A DNA stretch of 64,000 nt from Hypsibius dujardini (taxonomy: Eukaryota > Tardigrada > Eutardigrada > Parachela > Hypsibiidae): positions 1 through 64,000 of the forward strand of contig LRSR01009352.1 of the NCBI GenBank assembly GCA_001579985.1, written 5' to 3'. This document shows positions 1 to 11,400 of the stretch, piece by piece. A program made the position numbers and the translations under genes. The notes below the pieces were generated by a model. The model had not been told where the DNA came from. It made no database searches and saw only the letters and a program-made list of their open reading frames with translations. The first letter of the stretch is position 1, and the number at the start of each line of letters is the position of its first letter.

Positions 1-404
1 CAACGAGTTATCGATGAGCTCTTCATTTTGGCCATGTTTGAGAAACTCTACACATCCCAGATCAATCTTATTTGCACTTGGTTGACTGAGCGAATGGATC
101 GAACACTCCATCCGTACCAAGTCAACTGTTTGTCACACTTGGTCAAGGTACTGTATTTACGTCTCTTTGCCCTGTATATGGCGTGTACATAAAAATCCCT
201 TTTTAATAGAAAACGTTTGCGGAGTTTGAACTTCAAGGTATTCCGGAAGACGTTCTCAATCACAAAAAGTTCCAGACGGTGCAAGAGCGAATGCGTTTAG
301 AGGAGGCCACTGCGGCAGTGTCCGACGCCGGCAACAAGAGCAGCGCCGGTTCCAGAACCATGACTAGCGTCTTCGCTAAAGCAAAGAAGCTCGCCTTATC
401 CTAG
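1..404 (+). CDS. Cadps: Calcium-dependent secretion activator (CAPS/CADPS), C-terminal end, partial
   Basis: Two exons are visible: 1-147, open at the window edge, and 210-404, ending in TAG at 402-404, joined in phase 0 by a 62 bp GT..AG intron. The first encodes VIDELFILAMFEKLYTSQIN followed by ICTWLTERMD, which is the conserved end of the CAPS MUN/C-terminal region. The second begins KTFAEFELQGIPEDVLNHKK and ends in a Ser/Ala/Lys-rich tail. CAPS (UNC-31 in worms) primes dense-core vesicles for calcium-triggered exocytosis, binding phosphoinositides and SNAREs on the cytosolic face of release sites. Only about 113 residues are present, so the C2, PH and most of the MUN region lie upstream of the window. 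The gene converges on the pyruvate dehydrogenase kinase gene. Identity rests on recalled similarity across this conserved tail. Confidence 0.9.
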
Positions 405-968
405 AGTCTTAGTCTTGCTTAAGGAAGGAACATCAAGTGGCAATGGAGCCTTCTTCGTTAGAGTTATGTGCTGAGCAGCCCGAGTGCCCCGCCCCTTCAA
501 TTCCGACTAATGATCTACTCTATATTTTTAATCTTGTTTTATACTACTTTGACCTTTAACGATGCGCCTTATTGTGTGTTTTTGTCTGTTTCGAGACATG
601 ATTTTCTTTGTAGATGTCTTTAACTATTGTCTCTCTTAACCCTTCCAACGGCGACTGCGTTTCGCTTGTCCCCGTTCCCGTTTCCTTCGCTCCCTGTGAT
701 GCCCAATATCATATGATGTAAATAATTCTTTATAGGAATATCAACGGCTATTTCTCGTGGCCACGACCAAGCGCGTACTAGTACATACTACTTATGAGTG
801 CCTATCAAGAACCGATCGAGCATGCATAAACAAACCAAATTGACAAAACTATCTTCTGGCAAATAAAATAATATCTCGATTATACTGAGCAATCTACCGG
901 CACTAATGTGAAAGACATATAGAACAAATATTCTCTACATTTTCGACTGCGATGGATGGACTCCTAAC
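405..968. other. 3' UTR space between two convergent genes
   Basis: No coding exon is supported here. The stretch holds the 3' untranslated regions of CAPS (plus strand) and of the pyruvate dehydrogenase kinase gene (minus strand), and the AATAAA at 862-867. No repeat or RNA gene was seen. Confidence 0.6.
862..867 (+). other. Candidate poly(A) signal AATAAA of the CAPS gene
   Basis: A canonical AATAAA lies about 460 bp downstream of the CAPS stop codon in an AT-rich stretch. No competing canonical hexamer was noticed nearer. It also lies about 100 bp beyond the stop of the convergent kinase gene, so the two 3' ends probably lie close together or overlap. Confidence 0.4.
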
Positions 969-3488
969 CTATCCCCACTCCACTAAATGCGAAAATTTAC
1001 TTGAGCTCCATCCGTGAGTCCTTGTGGAACTGTATTGCTTCATTACCGACTTGTTGAATACTGCAAAGATATAAATGCAATTAGGGGAATTTGTTTTCTC
1101 GATAATTCAACTCTACGATCCAATTTAATCCTGTCTGTTTTCAAATAATACCATACCGGGCAGGAACTCGGAGGCACTTTCTGATAGAGTCTGCAAGGGA
1201 AAAGAATTGTTGAAAAATGTAATGTCCATCACTTGAGAAGTAGCTACTACCTTCAAATAAATTACTGCGTCTGTGCCGAAGCCGTGAATTGAGTATACTT
1301 GCAGATCTCCGTGAAAGTATCTGAACAAGAAGGCAATACTTTAATTATTCTAAAACATTGCCTGACCACAAAAAATAATGTCTATATTAATAATAATAAT
1401 GTCTTTTTTTACCTGGCATATAAACGGGACAAAGGAAGACCGTATCCATACCCCGCCTAGACCGTATTAGAAGCGTATTGAAAAAATCGATAGTCTGAAT
1501 GTGATTGTCTAAAGAATCGTACCATTGGGACGACATTGACGCTGGTGCCCGCGTCCACGGGAGAAGGGGCAGTGCTAAACATGTACTCTGAAAAGGATAG
1601 GTTATACTGTAATGTAATTACTTAACTTCTCAAGCAGTTAGTTTAACGCACCGAATAACTGCGGCATGTTGCGCTGAGGGATTCCGCCACCCTGATCGGA
1701 CATCTGAAGGGCAAGCAGGCACAAAAGGCATGATGATAATAATGAAGACCATAAAGAAATGTGACTTCATAATACTTTTATAGCAACGTCTTCGGTTGTT
1801 TTGACAATGACCACCTCAATCGGCGGTAGCGAAAGGCTCGCACCACCCTTTTCGCAAGTGGCTCGCATGGCATTCTGAAATTAATCAAAAACTGTCAAAA
1901 CATAAGTACTCGTTCGGGAGCATTGCCGTCCAGTGTTTGAAGAATCCGTGCTTTAAATAGTTCAAACGAAATGTGAAACAAATGGGATGGGACGTAGACA
2001 ATCTTCAGTGGTTCCTCTCTGTTGACGGTGTTTATACAGGTCATCTTAAGTTCTGGAGATTGTTCATAGAAGTTCTCGCACAAGGATCTGGCACTGGCGA
2101 AAGCATCTACAAGAGCAGGGGAATGGTTAAATGCAAAAGCATTTCTTTATCTAATCCGTCATATATAGTATAGAAAGAAAGAACAAACCTTCCACGACGA
2201 GTTGAATATCGCACTCGGGATCAATCGTTCCAACGTGACCAGCACTAAATGGCAACTCTCCTCCGAACAAGATTGCTGTACAGTAAAAAAGAAAGTCTCC
2301 TTCTTGTTTCTGAACAATATCATCTTTGATGGAATGACTATATTACTGTGCTGATTTATTAACATGCGAATCGAGATGCGCATCATGTAGAACCTGGCGA
2401 GAATGAAGATGCTTTAGGATAAGACATCCACAATTCATCTGACTGAAGGTTTTGCACATTTTTATTCTCACCGGTCAAGGAAATACTGGATAGAATCTCG
2501 CGTGACGCTGTCCACCATGATCCGTTTATCTTCCGATCCTCTGCTTAGTTCCACAACACCCTGTTGCAATACACGGTAAGAAAGCAAGTTTGATTACTAG
2601 TAAAGCAAGAAGAAGGTATGAGGAATACAAAAAATAATTAGACCACACAGCAACTTACCTGAGCCATGGTCTCGACCACTAAATTATGTCGATTTCTTAT
2701 TTTGATGAGATCCTGTGTGAATCTGCAATCAAAAGAAGATAGAAGACATTCATTTTTCGGTGAGTACATTTGAACATACATTGAACCTAGTACCTACCTA
2801 CTGACTATGGCATCATTGGTCAAATCTGCCTGTTCATAGGTGATGAGTTCGGCAAAGCTCTTCTCGTACCACCCTTGGACAATCTGCGTGCTTGGCTGAC
2901 AGATTAACGACTGTTGAAGAAAAGCAAGGCAAAAAAACGCAATCGGGAACACATCAGATATTAGACGTGCGCAGTATGATACAACACGCAGTAGATCATA
3001 CCTCCGGTAACAAATGTATTTCTTTAATGATATTCGCCAAACGAACCTAGAAACAAATCAAAATAACAATATGGTTACATTACTTGTACATGTAGAGGTG
3101 CAAAAGCTACTACTGTATCTTACCGGAAGTTCTTTCCGGAGGAAGTTGCAACTGGCTTTTTCGCAGAACGTCTTGCCGTTTCTTTGAAGTGACTTTCCAA
3201 AATCCAAAAAGGCCTGAATGCTCTGCAAATCAAGTGTCACATATGTCAATAATAAGCCATTTTTATGCGAAAGAAGGAATGGAAAGAAAAGAATTCTACC
3301 ATTGGAGTGGGATTAAAGTGAGCGTAGTGATCAATGAGATTTCGTCCTGGTACCGGGACCTTGATCGATTGATTAGGCGTTCGAAGTGCCTGTGCCGGGA
3401 CACTTGATAGACAACGAGAAAAAAGCACACTGCCACCATCACGCCTTCCTAGCAAGTCCTTCCAATATGCGAAGTTTAATCTCTTCAT
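969..3488 (-). CDS. Pdk: Pyruvate dehydrogenase (acetyl-transferring) kinase, mitochondrial
   Basis: Sixteen exons can be joined in frame to about 447 residues, near the usual 410-440: 3488-3300, 3222-3124, 3046-3002, 2910-2798, 2722-2659, 2560-2472, 2393-2347, 2275-2189, 2106-1952, 1874-1776, 1703-1652, 1587-1523, 1456-1413, 1320-1251, 1190-1157, 1060-969. The N-terminus (MKRLNFAYWKDLLGRR...) looks like a mitochondrial targeting peptide. Family signatures follow in order: SIQAFLDFG, CNFLRKELP, IRNRHN, RISIRMLINQHTILFGGE, HVGTIDPECDIQLVVEG, VPSHLFHISFELFK then NAMRATCE (N box of the GHKL ATP fold), DQGGG (G1), GYGYGLPLSRLYARYFHGD (G2) and GTDAVIYLK. The enzyme phosphorylates and inactivates the E1-alpha subunit of the pyruvate dehydrogenase complex in the mitochondrial matrix. 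Oddities: the exon 9 donor appears to be GC, and the usual C-terminal tail with its Asp-Trp pair is replaced by a divergent short tail. The motifs favour PDK over branched-chain ketoacid dehydrogenase kinase. Confidence 0.93.
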
Positions 3489-3854
3489 CTTTCAGTGCGT
3501 AAATGTCCTTCCTAATCCTGGGCATGTACGGTACATGTAAGTACTGATACATAAACTGAGACGCAAGTCTTGGAAATTGAAAGAAACGGGAATCAATTAA
3601 TACCAGGCCGGTTGGAGATGGGTTATTAGATCATTATCAATGTACAACAAACCACTGCTGACGTCCACGTCCACAATAGGATAATTAAAAAAAAGAACAA
3701 GTCATTTTTTGCCTAAGCCGTAATGAGAAAGAATTATAGTTACAGTAGTAGAAATCGTTGAACCTCCAGCACGGTCCAAAGTTCACGAGAGCGAAAGCGC
3801 GAGAGAGGTGATGTGCTAGACTGCGCTGTGCGCATAGACGCGTCTTGACCTTCC

Positions 3855-4023
3855 GGTACGGGGGGCAAGATTTTAGTAAAAATCAAAAGGGGGGAGCATT
3901 GGTATGATTTTGCTGTTTTTAATCTATAAAACGTCAGGGGGTACCCTTGGGTCACTTTTTCGATTTCGGACGGGGGGGGGCAATTGCCCACTTGCCACCC
4001 CCTAGTACGTGCCACTGGCTGTG
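3855..4023. repeat. G-run-rich dispersed-repeat-like block
   Basis: The block carries repeated runs of G (gggggg, ggggggg) separated by AT-rich text. It ends in gcaattgcccacttgccacc followed by the tail ccctagtacgtgccactgg. That composition differs from its surroundings and resembles the ends of dispersed non-autonomous repeats seen in many invertebrate genomes. No target duplication or clear terminal repeat was found, so the class is open and boundaries are approximate. Confidence 0.35.
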
Positions 4024-4252
4024 CGCCCTACTCTGCGCTGCTCTGCCAAGTCAATTGACTATACGAAACGCAGGTCAAAATCAAACAATCATGAGACGAT
4101 CATTTAATAGGGGATTCTTTTCACACAAGAAAGGCAGTTTTGCATCAAGGTTCTTTCTAGCACAATGTTTATTAATGTTTGTTATCCTAGGACCTAAAGC
4201 TAGGTACCTAGTACTGTACGCTTTTAGCCCGCCTCCGTCACACAGCTGAGTG

Positions 4253-4279
4253 AGCACACACACTCACACACACACAGTG
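4253..4279. repeat. Short (CA)n-rich microsatellite
   Basis: Interrupted CA repeats (gagcacacacactcacacac and on) form a simple-sequence tract in the intergenic space upstream of MUPP1. Confidence 0.7.
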
Positions 4280-5496
4280 TTGTACCATGTCTAGTATTCA
4301 TTATTTTTTCACCTCTGCTGATTTCCGCTAATCTCAAATAGTTATCCGTGTTTCGCGCAATAAGTTTGCGCGTTGATTATTATTTAATTGTGGCCGACGA
4401 GGGTTTTTTACGCACCCTTCAATTCGTACGCTTTTTGTGTATCTTCTTATCTGCATCGTGATGAGATGGGACTGATGCGACAGAGTTGAAATTGATTCTA
4501 CAGTCTGCATGTGCAATATTTCTCTCACTAGTACAACACCTTACTTTGCAAACAGTTTTCACAGGATGAAACAGCAATGAGGTTGTCGGTTATTATTATT
4601 CACGCGGATGCGACATTTTACTGTCATTATTGATGGGAGGAGCCGGGAAGGGGAAGCGAATGCTGAGGGAGGGAGAGAAGGGAGGGAGAGCGTCTTATTA
4701 CTGCCGTGTCTGTCTGTCACGGTTGTGTGTTGCATCGGAGTTTGAGGCTTGGACTTGGAGCTCATCTCGACTCGTACCCAAGGAAATTGAAGGAAGGGAA
4801 GGGAGAGGTCGCTTGTGTAATGGGATTATTCGCAGCCAGTTGGACGTGTGAACTGTGGTGAAGCGCCTAGTCAAACTTTCTTGCAGTGCAGTGTACGTAG
4901 CTCTTCTGTCAGACAAAGTGTATACGACTCACGAGTACTGTAGTACAGTACAGTAGTGTGCATCGGAATCGGAAGTGTGTGTGGCGTCACACAGGCACCA
5001 TTCTTTCCTTTCGCCTTATTTAAACAGCCACTTTGGCAGGAAGAAAGAACAATCATTATTATCTCTAAGTTACCTGATCTTCCCGTTATCTTCTTTCATC
5101 TTCTGTTGGTTATTTGTGGCTGGTGTGTTGGTACGAAACTGTACATTTCTTGCACGAGTATTATTTTATTCATTACTACCTATATGTAGTATAGACGAAA
5201 GGTGAGTTGTAATACCGATTATAACGAGTAAAATGTTGCCACTCGCAATGATGATTCGAATGAAGAACTTGTACTGTACGTGTACACTAGTCTTGAGCCA
5301 TAGACCTTCACGAACGCGAGAACTTTTTGTGCAGTTTGTAGCAAAGAGAGTATATTTTCACGAATGCATTTAGGCCAACCCAACCGACTGATTAGCATAC
5401 ATCTTTTTTATGCTTGCAGGTTGAATTCCGTCGCGAGGATGACATGACGTGACGTGAGAGCTCGGTGGTCACCTTCCAATTGATTCTGCAGTTACA

Positions 5497-8400
5497 ATGA
5501 CCACAGCAAGTCAGGGTAGGAGCTGCGGATCATGCTGGCGTGCGAGGCTGGCTTATTTGTTGCATCTTTCTTCATCTTTCAGATGCGAAGAGAGCTCTCG
5601 TCATTTTGGAGAAAATTCAGAAAAGCTTGCGTGCAACCAACCGCCTGCAAGTTGACAATGAACTGGAGAAGATTATTCGTGTCCTGGAGAGTCCCGTCTT
5701 TCGAGATATTTTAAACATCCAAGAAGGCTTACGGCTGCTTCCAACATCTGCTGCGGAGCCAGTTACTCAACAGCAACCTGATTACCCCGCAAATGTGTGG
5801 CTTAATTCCGGCAACCCAACAACAGCTGCAAGACAGGAAGGGAATCAGCCGCCGCAGCAGATGGTACTAGTACTGTAGTTGATGTTCCTCTGTACTGTGG
5901 CTGGAGTCAAATCATGCTCAACTGATTACTACCATTTGTTGGCACTGGATTGGTGGATCGGTCCTTGTTTTAACATATCTTGCTTGTTTGATTACAGAAG
6001 GAATCTTCCCACGACGGGTGCCGCGACTCTGAAGGATTCTCAAAGTTCCCCATTAAGTCAGATGTGTCGGTAGGCTTTGCTTTTCTTTAATATCTAAACA
6101 AAAATGATTGACATGAGATTGTCCTGGTTTTAGCGAGGCATTGATGACTATTTCCGTGAGAGACGTTTGTCCAATAATCCGGATATCCATTTGGTGCGCC
6201 TCGTTAAGGACGGCGAGAGGACTCTGGGATTCACAGCTTCGGGACTGATGGTCGATGGCGGGGAACGTGGAATATTTATTCAGAATATCCTAAAAGGCGG
6301 CGCTGCAGACTGGTAAGAAGAAAGGAAGAAAAGAACAAGCTGTCGTTTTACGATATTTCCGGCCCCTCCTGTGAGAATGCCTTCGTCCATGGGTCCTCAC
6401 CTGGGATGAGATATTATGAATAGGTGCTACTGCTATAGCCGATCATACCGGCGTGTCCAGTCATGTTGATGGTATTGCGAGACTGTCCGTTTCTTTCGAA
6501 GTGGGAAGGGACTGAGTGGAGTACGAGTATATACTAGGAGACATTGATTATCGATAGTACAAAAGTAGAGCAGTAGCAAGTATGCGTAAGTATTACGTCA
6601 CGGTTTGAATCAGTTTCCAACACCGATCTACAGTGCGGTCGTGATGAGTACGTCCATGTTGGTGTGCCTTTAGAGTTTCACGAGCTCGGCCTCGTCGGGT
6701 AGCATGTCAGTCTGATGTGATGTAAAAGCTGTATGTATATGTGAGCATACCGGGGGCCCAGGATTGGGAGTGAGCGAGCGAGTGAGTGAGTCAGCAGAGG
6801 AAGCCAAACTGTGGTGGAACTGTAGTGGAGGCAACAACCCGAGCAGGATGCACACTACCAATCAATCCGAAAAGAGGGAAGGGAATGGAAGGAGAAAAGA
6901 AGCGGATGCGAGTGAGGCGAGAGATAGGAGTAAGCCAGGGATAGAGCCGGTCTGCTCGCGGCTCTTGTCAACTAAATATCCAACTCAAGCAGGCGTGTTT
7001 CATCTCACTCTGCGTATCCGCTGGTTCTACTGCGGCTGTTTTGGTTGAGCTGGAGGATGCGACGCGTAAGTGAGAGAATGGGACGAGGAGACTAGGCTGG
7101 ATGAGGAATTGGCAGTAGCAAGGATGTAGTGTAAGTGTTTGGTACATACCTCTTGCTTGTGCCTGCATGTGTGTCTGTCTTCCTTCCCTCCTTTTTTCTT
7201 GTGTGACATCGTAGTTCGTCGTTGATTCTGACAGGCTAGAAGAATGCTCCACGTGTAATGGAGGGTACCTTTGTTCTGTGTGTGTTGGCTGCCTGTTTCT
7301 GGAGATAAGCGGGCGACTTATCCGGAGGGATGTGGATGTGAATGTGATCCAGTGAAAGTGTGGTACCCTTATCCGCGAGACTTTCTTTGATTGGAGATTG
7401 AGCGGATCTATCACTCTTCACATGGAATCTCGCACGCTCTGCATCAGGTCGACCTCGTCAGTATTAAAATAGCTACACTTTTTTCATCTTGCTCAACTGA
7501 TTGCTTTGGTCTACTATCGAATGTTGTCGGAGAACTGCATCTACAATTATTCAGTCTGACCTGCAGCTGTTATGACTGTTACTACAAAACTTGAAATTTT
7601 CGAGAGTTAATAAATTTGTTGACGACGGATTCATCATGCAGATGTAAATATTTCGTTATGATTCGTCGGTAAGTACTGTACATGTGCATGTCCGGGCTGG
7701 GGCTCGCAATACATTATTGTCTCGTAAGGTTGGATATAAACAATATACGGTGGTGTTTAAGGGCTAAATGATTTTGTACGGCCGACTCTCTCATGATTTG
7801 TAATTCGTCGCACAGGAATGGGTTGATGGTTACTTTTATGATGGGCGCGGTATGGGGTTGATTACTGGTGTTCGATATCGCGGGAGCTTTTAAAATTGCG
7901 GCGATGCATTTCGATACTTGTGTTTGGTCGCCGAGAATAGATCGTTTACTCGTTTACTTAGCCCGCACCATCATGCCCTAGAGCGTAGACGCAGACATGT
8001 AAGATTCATGTTTGGTTGCTTTATTCATTAGTTAACTGTGATGAAACGACAGGGCAGGACGAGATGGGAGAGTGAGGAGGCGAGGGAGGCCCAGGAACTG
8101 GGGTGCTAGCTCGTGCTGCATCCTTCTTGCACATGCACATGGAGTCGTGAGTGAGATTGTATAGCAGGCAGTCTTTATAATATGATGCTGCTCCAAATCA
8201 AGCAGTTGCACATTTCCTATCAATGGAATCCTTTCTGAAATGAGAGCTGGATGATTGTCACACTGGATCGATACGCATTGATGAGTACGTGTGCTGGGTG
8301 ATGTGATGTGGTTCCACGCGACGCGAGTCACTCCGGGTCCGCTCTGTGGAAAAGCATCTTGTGAAAGCGGTTGTGGACATGCACAAAAGACAAGTTTGTC

Positions 8401-11400
8401 CAGACACGCCTAGACCGCTCTGTATCGTGATCATCGAATCCGAAGATGAATCAACTTCAGCTCCTGAAAAATTATTATTAGACATGAGATCGGATTTAGC
8501 TCGTTCACTGCACGTTGATTAATAGATTACGGCAACCAAGGCAAATATGACAATGCCCGAACCGTGGAGATAATCTTGCACACAATCTTAGCAAGCATAT
8601 TTACCTGATTGCTCTTACAGGCACGGCAATGTAAAGGAAGATGATCAAATCTTAGCTATCAATGGCATCTGTATTGTCGACCCTCAACGACCATTCTCCC
8701 ACAAAGAAGCAGTTCAACTTTTGCAGGTATGTAAGTGATAAGTTTTTATAATATTGTCTAGCGATAGTCCTACGCTAATGACTCTTTCCCTTTGCTGCAG
8801 CAGGCTTCTGGAGCTATCGAATTAATCTTGGGGCGTAGCAGTCAATCGTTTTCTACCTTGACTGCGTCTGCAGATCGTGGATCCTTCAGTGGCAATTCAG
8901 ACTGGCCAGCTGATATCCAGTCTTCCCCTCTCTCGAGCAACGTCTCCTCTTCCTTGTATGGTCCCGAAACGACAGCCGGAGCTGTGGCTTCTTCGCCAGA
9001 GTTTTTCGTACCGGCTATTCAGAGCAGAGACTCTACCAACATGGTTGTGAGTTTTTTTACTGTACTTCATTGTTATCAGTTTCCGTGGTTGTTTGTTTCA
9101 TACCGCGGTTTTTTCTCTTTCAGTTGAACAGTGAATGGGCTCAGATTGAGGTGTTAGACCTTTCCAATGATGGTACGGGTCTTGGTTTCGGCATAACCGG
9201 AGGAAGAAGCACGGGAGTGGTAGTCAAAACGGTATGTTGACTTATTGACTGTATGTCACGCCAGCATTTAACAGTAAGATTGACATATTGTTCTTATCTT
9301 TCAGATTGTTCCCGGTGGAGTTGCCCAGTATGTGGATTAGCGTTCTTAAAGAATAATGATTGTGAAATAATGAAATCTTGTGCTTTCAGTCGCGATGGAC
9401 GTCTTCGCATATCGGATCATATTCTCTACTGCAACGCAGTCTCCCTGCGAGGAATGGGAAGCGATCAGGTCGCTGCTGTTCTCCGGCAGACACCTCCGAA
9501 TGTCCGTCTGATAGTAGCGCGAACAGTGGACATGGACAATATGATTGAGCTAGCTCCTATGGAACATCGCGTTTATTTGATGAAGTCGCTGTAAGTGTTT
9601 CTCTCTGTCTATTCGGCCCATTCCCTTCCTCTAGTAGATAGGCAGAATTTTGTCTCAATCGTTGATTTTGACAGAGACATCAATGACAAAGAAGCTCTTG
9701 AGCGGAATCTTGGTCTTTCCGTGGATGCGATAGAACAGCCAGACGAGCACATCGTTGTACACGACAACGGTAGACTATCGTTGACCGGGACCGTTCCTCT
9801 ATTCTTTCCCCCCGAAGCTCCGTTAGAGGTCTCACAACGACAGAGCATTCCTTCCTTTCCTCATGAGACAAGAAATTCTATTTCTGTGAGTTCTGATACG
9901 GTATCCTAATGCGGTAACTTGATTGATAGGTTTTTGTTTGCCTTAATCTAGACATCCAGTCCCAGATCAGTGAACGGTGCTCCGGGTCGTCCTTCCGTTA
10001 CTGAGTTGCTAGCGACGGCTGGTCATGGGACGTCAGTGCTTCCTCGATCTGAAAGAAGCGACCTCAGTGAGACGGACGACGTAATTGAGACGTTTGATGT
10101 ACAGCTTCACAAGGACAGTACCGGATTGGGCATTACTATCGCCGGTTTTGTCGGCGGGCAAGGTTAGCGATTCCCCATCTTTTGGAGGTCGTATTGTCGA
10201 TCAAGGTCCTCAACATGTTGTATTTCAGATGAAGTCTCTGGGATTTTTGTCAAAAGCATTAGCCAGGGTAGTGCCGCAGCCTTGGATGGTCGTATTCACG
10301 TTCACGATCAAATCATACAGGCAAGTTGATTCAGACCCACTGAATTGCAGATACATGCAAATGTATTAATGCTCTGTTACTACAGGTTGATGGCTCTTCT
10401 TTGGACAACTTTTCAAACCAAGAAGCCGTCAAGAAATTAAAGAACACCGGCCAGTCGATTCACTTGAAACTGCTTCGTTACCTGCACGGAAGAAAACGGG
10501 ATCAGCTTGAAGCTTATTTCCGTAAGACTAATTTTTGTCTCACGAGTTGATGATTTTTCATCAAACTGTCGAATTTGTTACGATAGGCGACGAGGAGACA
10601 GAGAGTGCTGGTATGAGTCCTTCCATTGCTCCCTCCGAATTACGCGGTTCCACTTCATCCACCCAGGCGCATCTCGATATTCGTAACGGCGAGCTGAGCA
10701 GCAGTGATGAGGACAGTGCAATCAAAGCGAGATGGAGAAAGATGCTGGGATCGGATTTTTCTATCATTGTGGCCCATTTAACCAAACAAAACACGGGAGG
10801 AGGTCTTGGTATCAGCCTCGAAGGAACTGTGGATGTAGAAAAGGGACAGGATGTTAGGTATGAAATTACTGTAAATGCATCCTAGACGGAATAGATAAAT
10901 ATTAGTTTTAGTTTAACCCGTAATCTTCCCCGCAGACCACATCATTACATTCGTGGTATTCTCAACGAAGGTCCAGTAGGAGAAAGCCAAATGTTCCAAA
11001 CGGGAGACGAACTTCTCGAAGTTAATGGCCGTCGGCTGCTGGGTACCGATCACAGTAAGTATTGTTATTGCAAATTTAATCTATAGCATTATTCCTCAAA
11101 CTTGTTCTAACCCTATTTGATGGGTTTAGGCGAGTGTGTTGCCATACTGAAAGAGCTCCCTCTCCATGTCTGCATGGTTTGTGCCCGCCGGAAAAAGTCA
11201 GCTAGACGGCAAATCATGACGGATGTCGTGTCGAGGTCAGCGACACCAGACAGTGACGGAGGCATCTCCGACAGCGAGAGACGCTCAGCCCTTCACCGAC
11301 TTCCTAACGTCTCCCTGCCATCCTCCATTTCCAATTCCGATCGGTTGATTAAAGCCAAATCAGACGGTTCTCTGGCAGTCATGACGCCCGCTATGATGTC

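Larger units (their letters stand above)
3489..5496. other. Intergenic region between divergent Pdk and MUPP1 genes
   Basis: This 2 kb holds the promoters and 5' UTRs of the divergent kinase (minus) and MUPP1 (plus) genes. It contains a G/C-run repeat-like block (3855-4023), a CA-rich tract (4253-4279) and a TACTGTA/TACAGTA inverted motif (4935-4954). Open frames here of up to 100 codons show no recognisable protein and lack splice or family support. No core promoter can be placed with confidence. Confidence 0.5.

Noticed and set aside
1908-1910. GT donor giving a 14-residue insertion in the PDK N box
   Set aside because: It implies a 35 bp intron and disrupts a catalytic helix; the GC donor fits better. 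Kept as an alternative in the findings.
6968-7414. 148-codon minus-strand open frame inside the MUPP1 intron
   Set aside because: No signal peptide, domain or conserved pattern, and no splice partners; composition fits chance opening of non-coding sequence.
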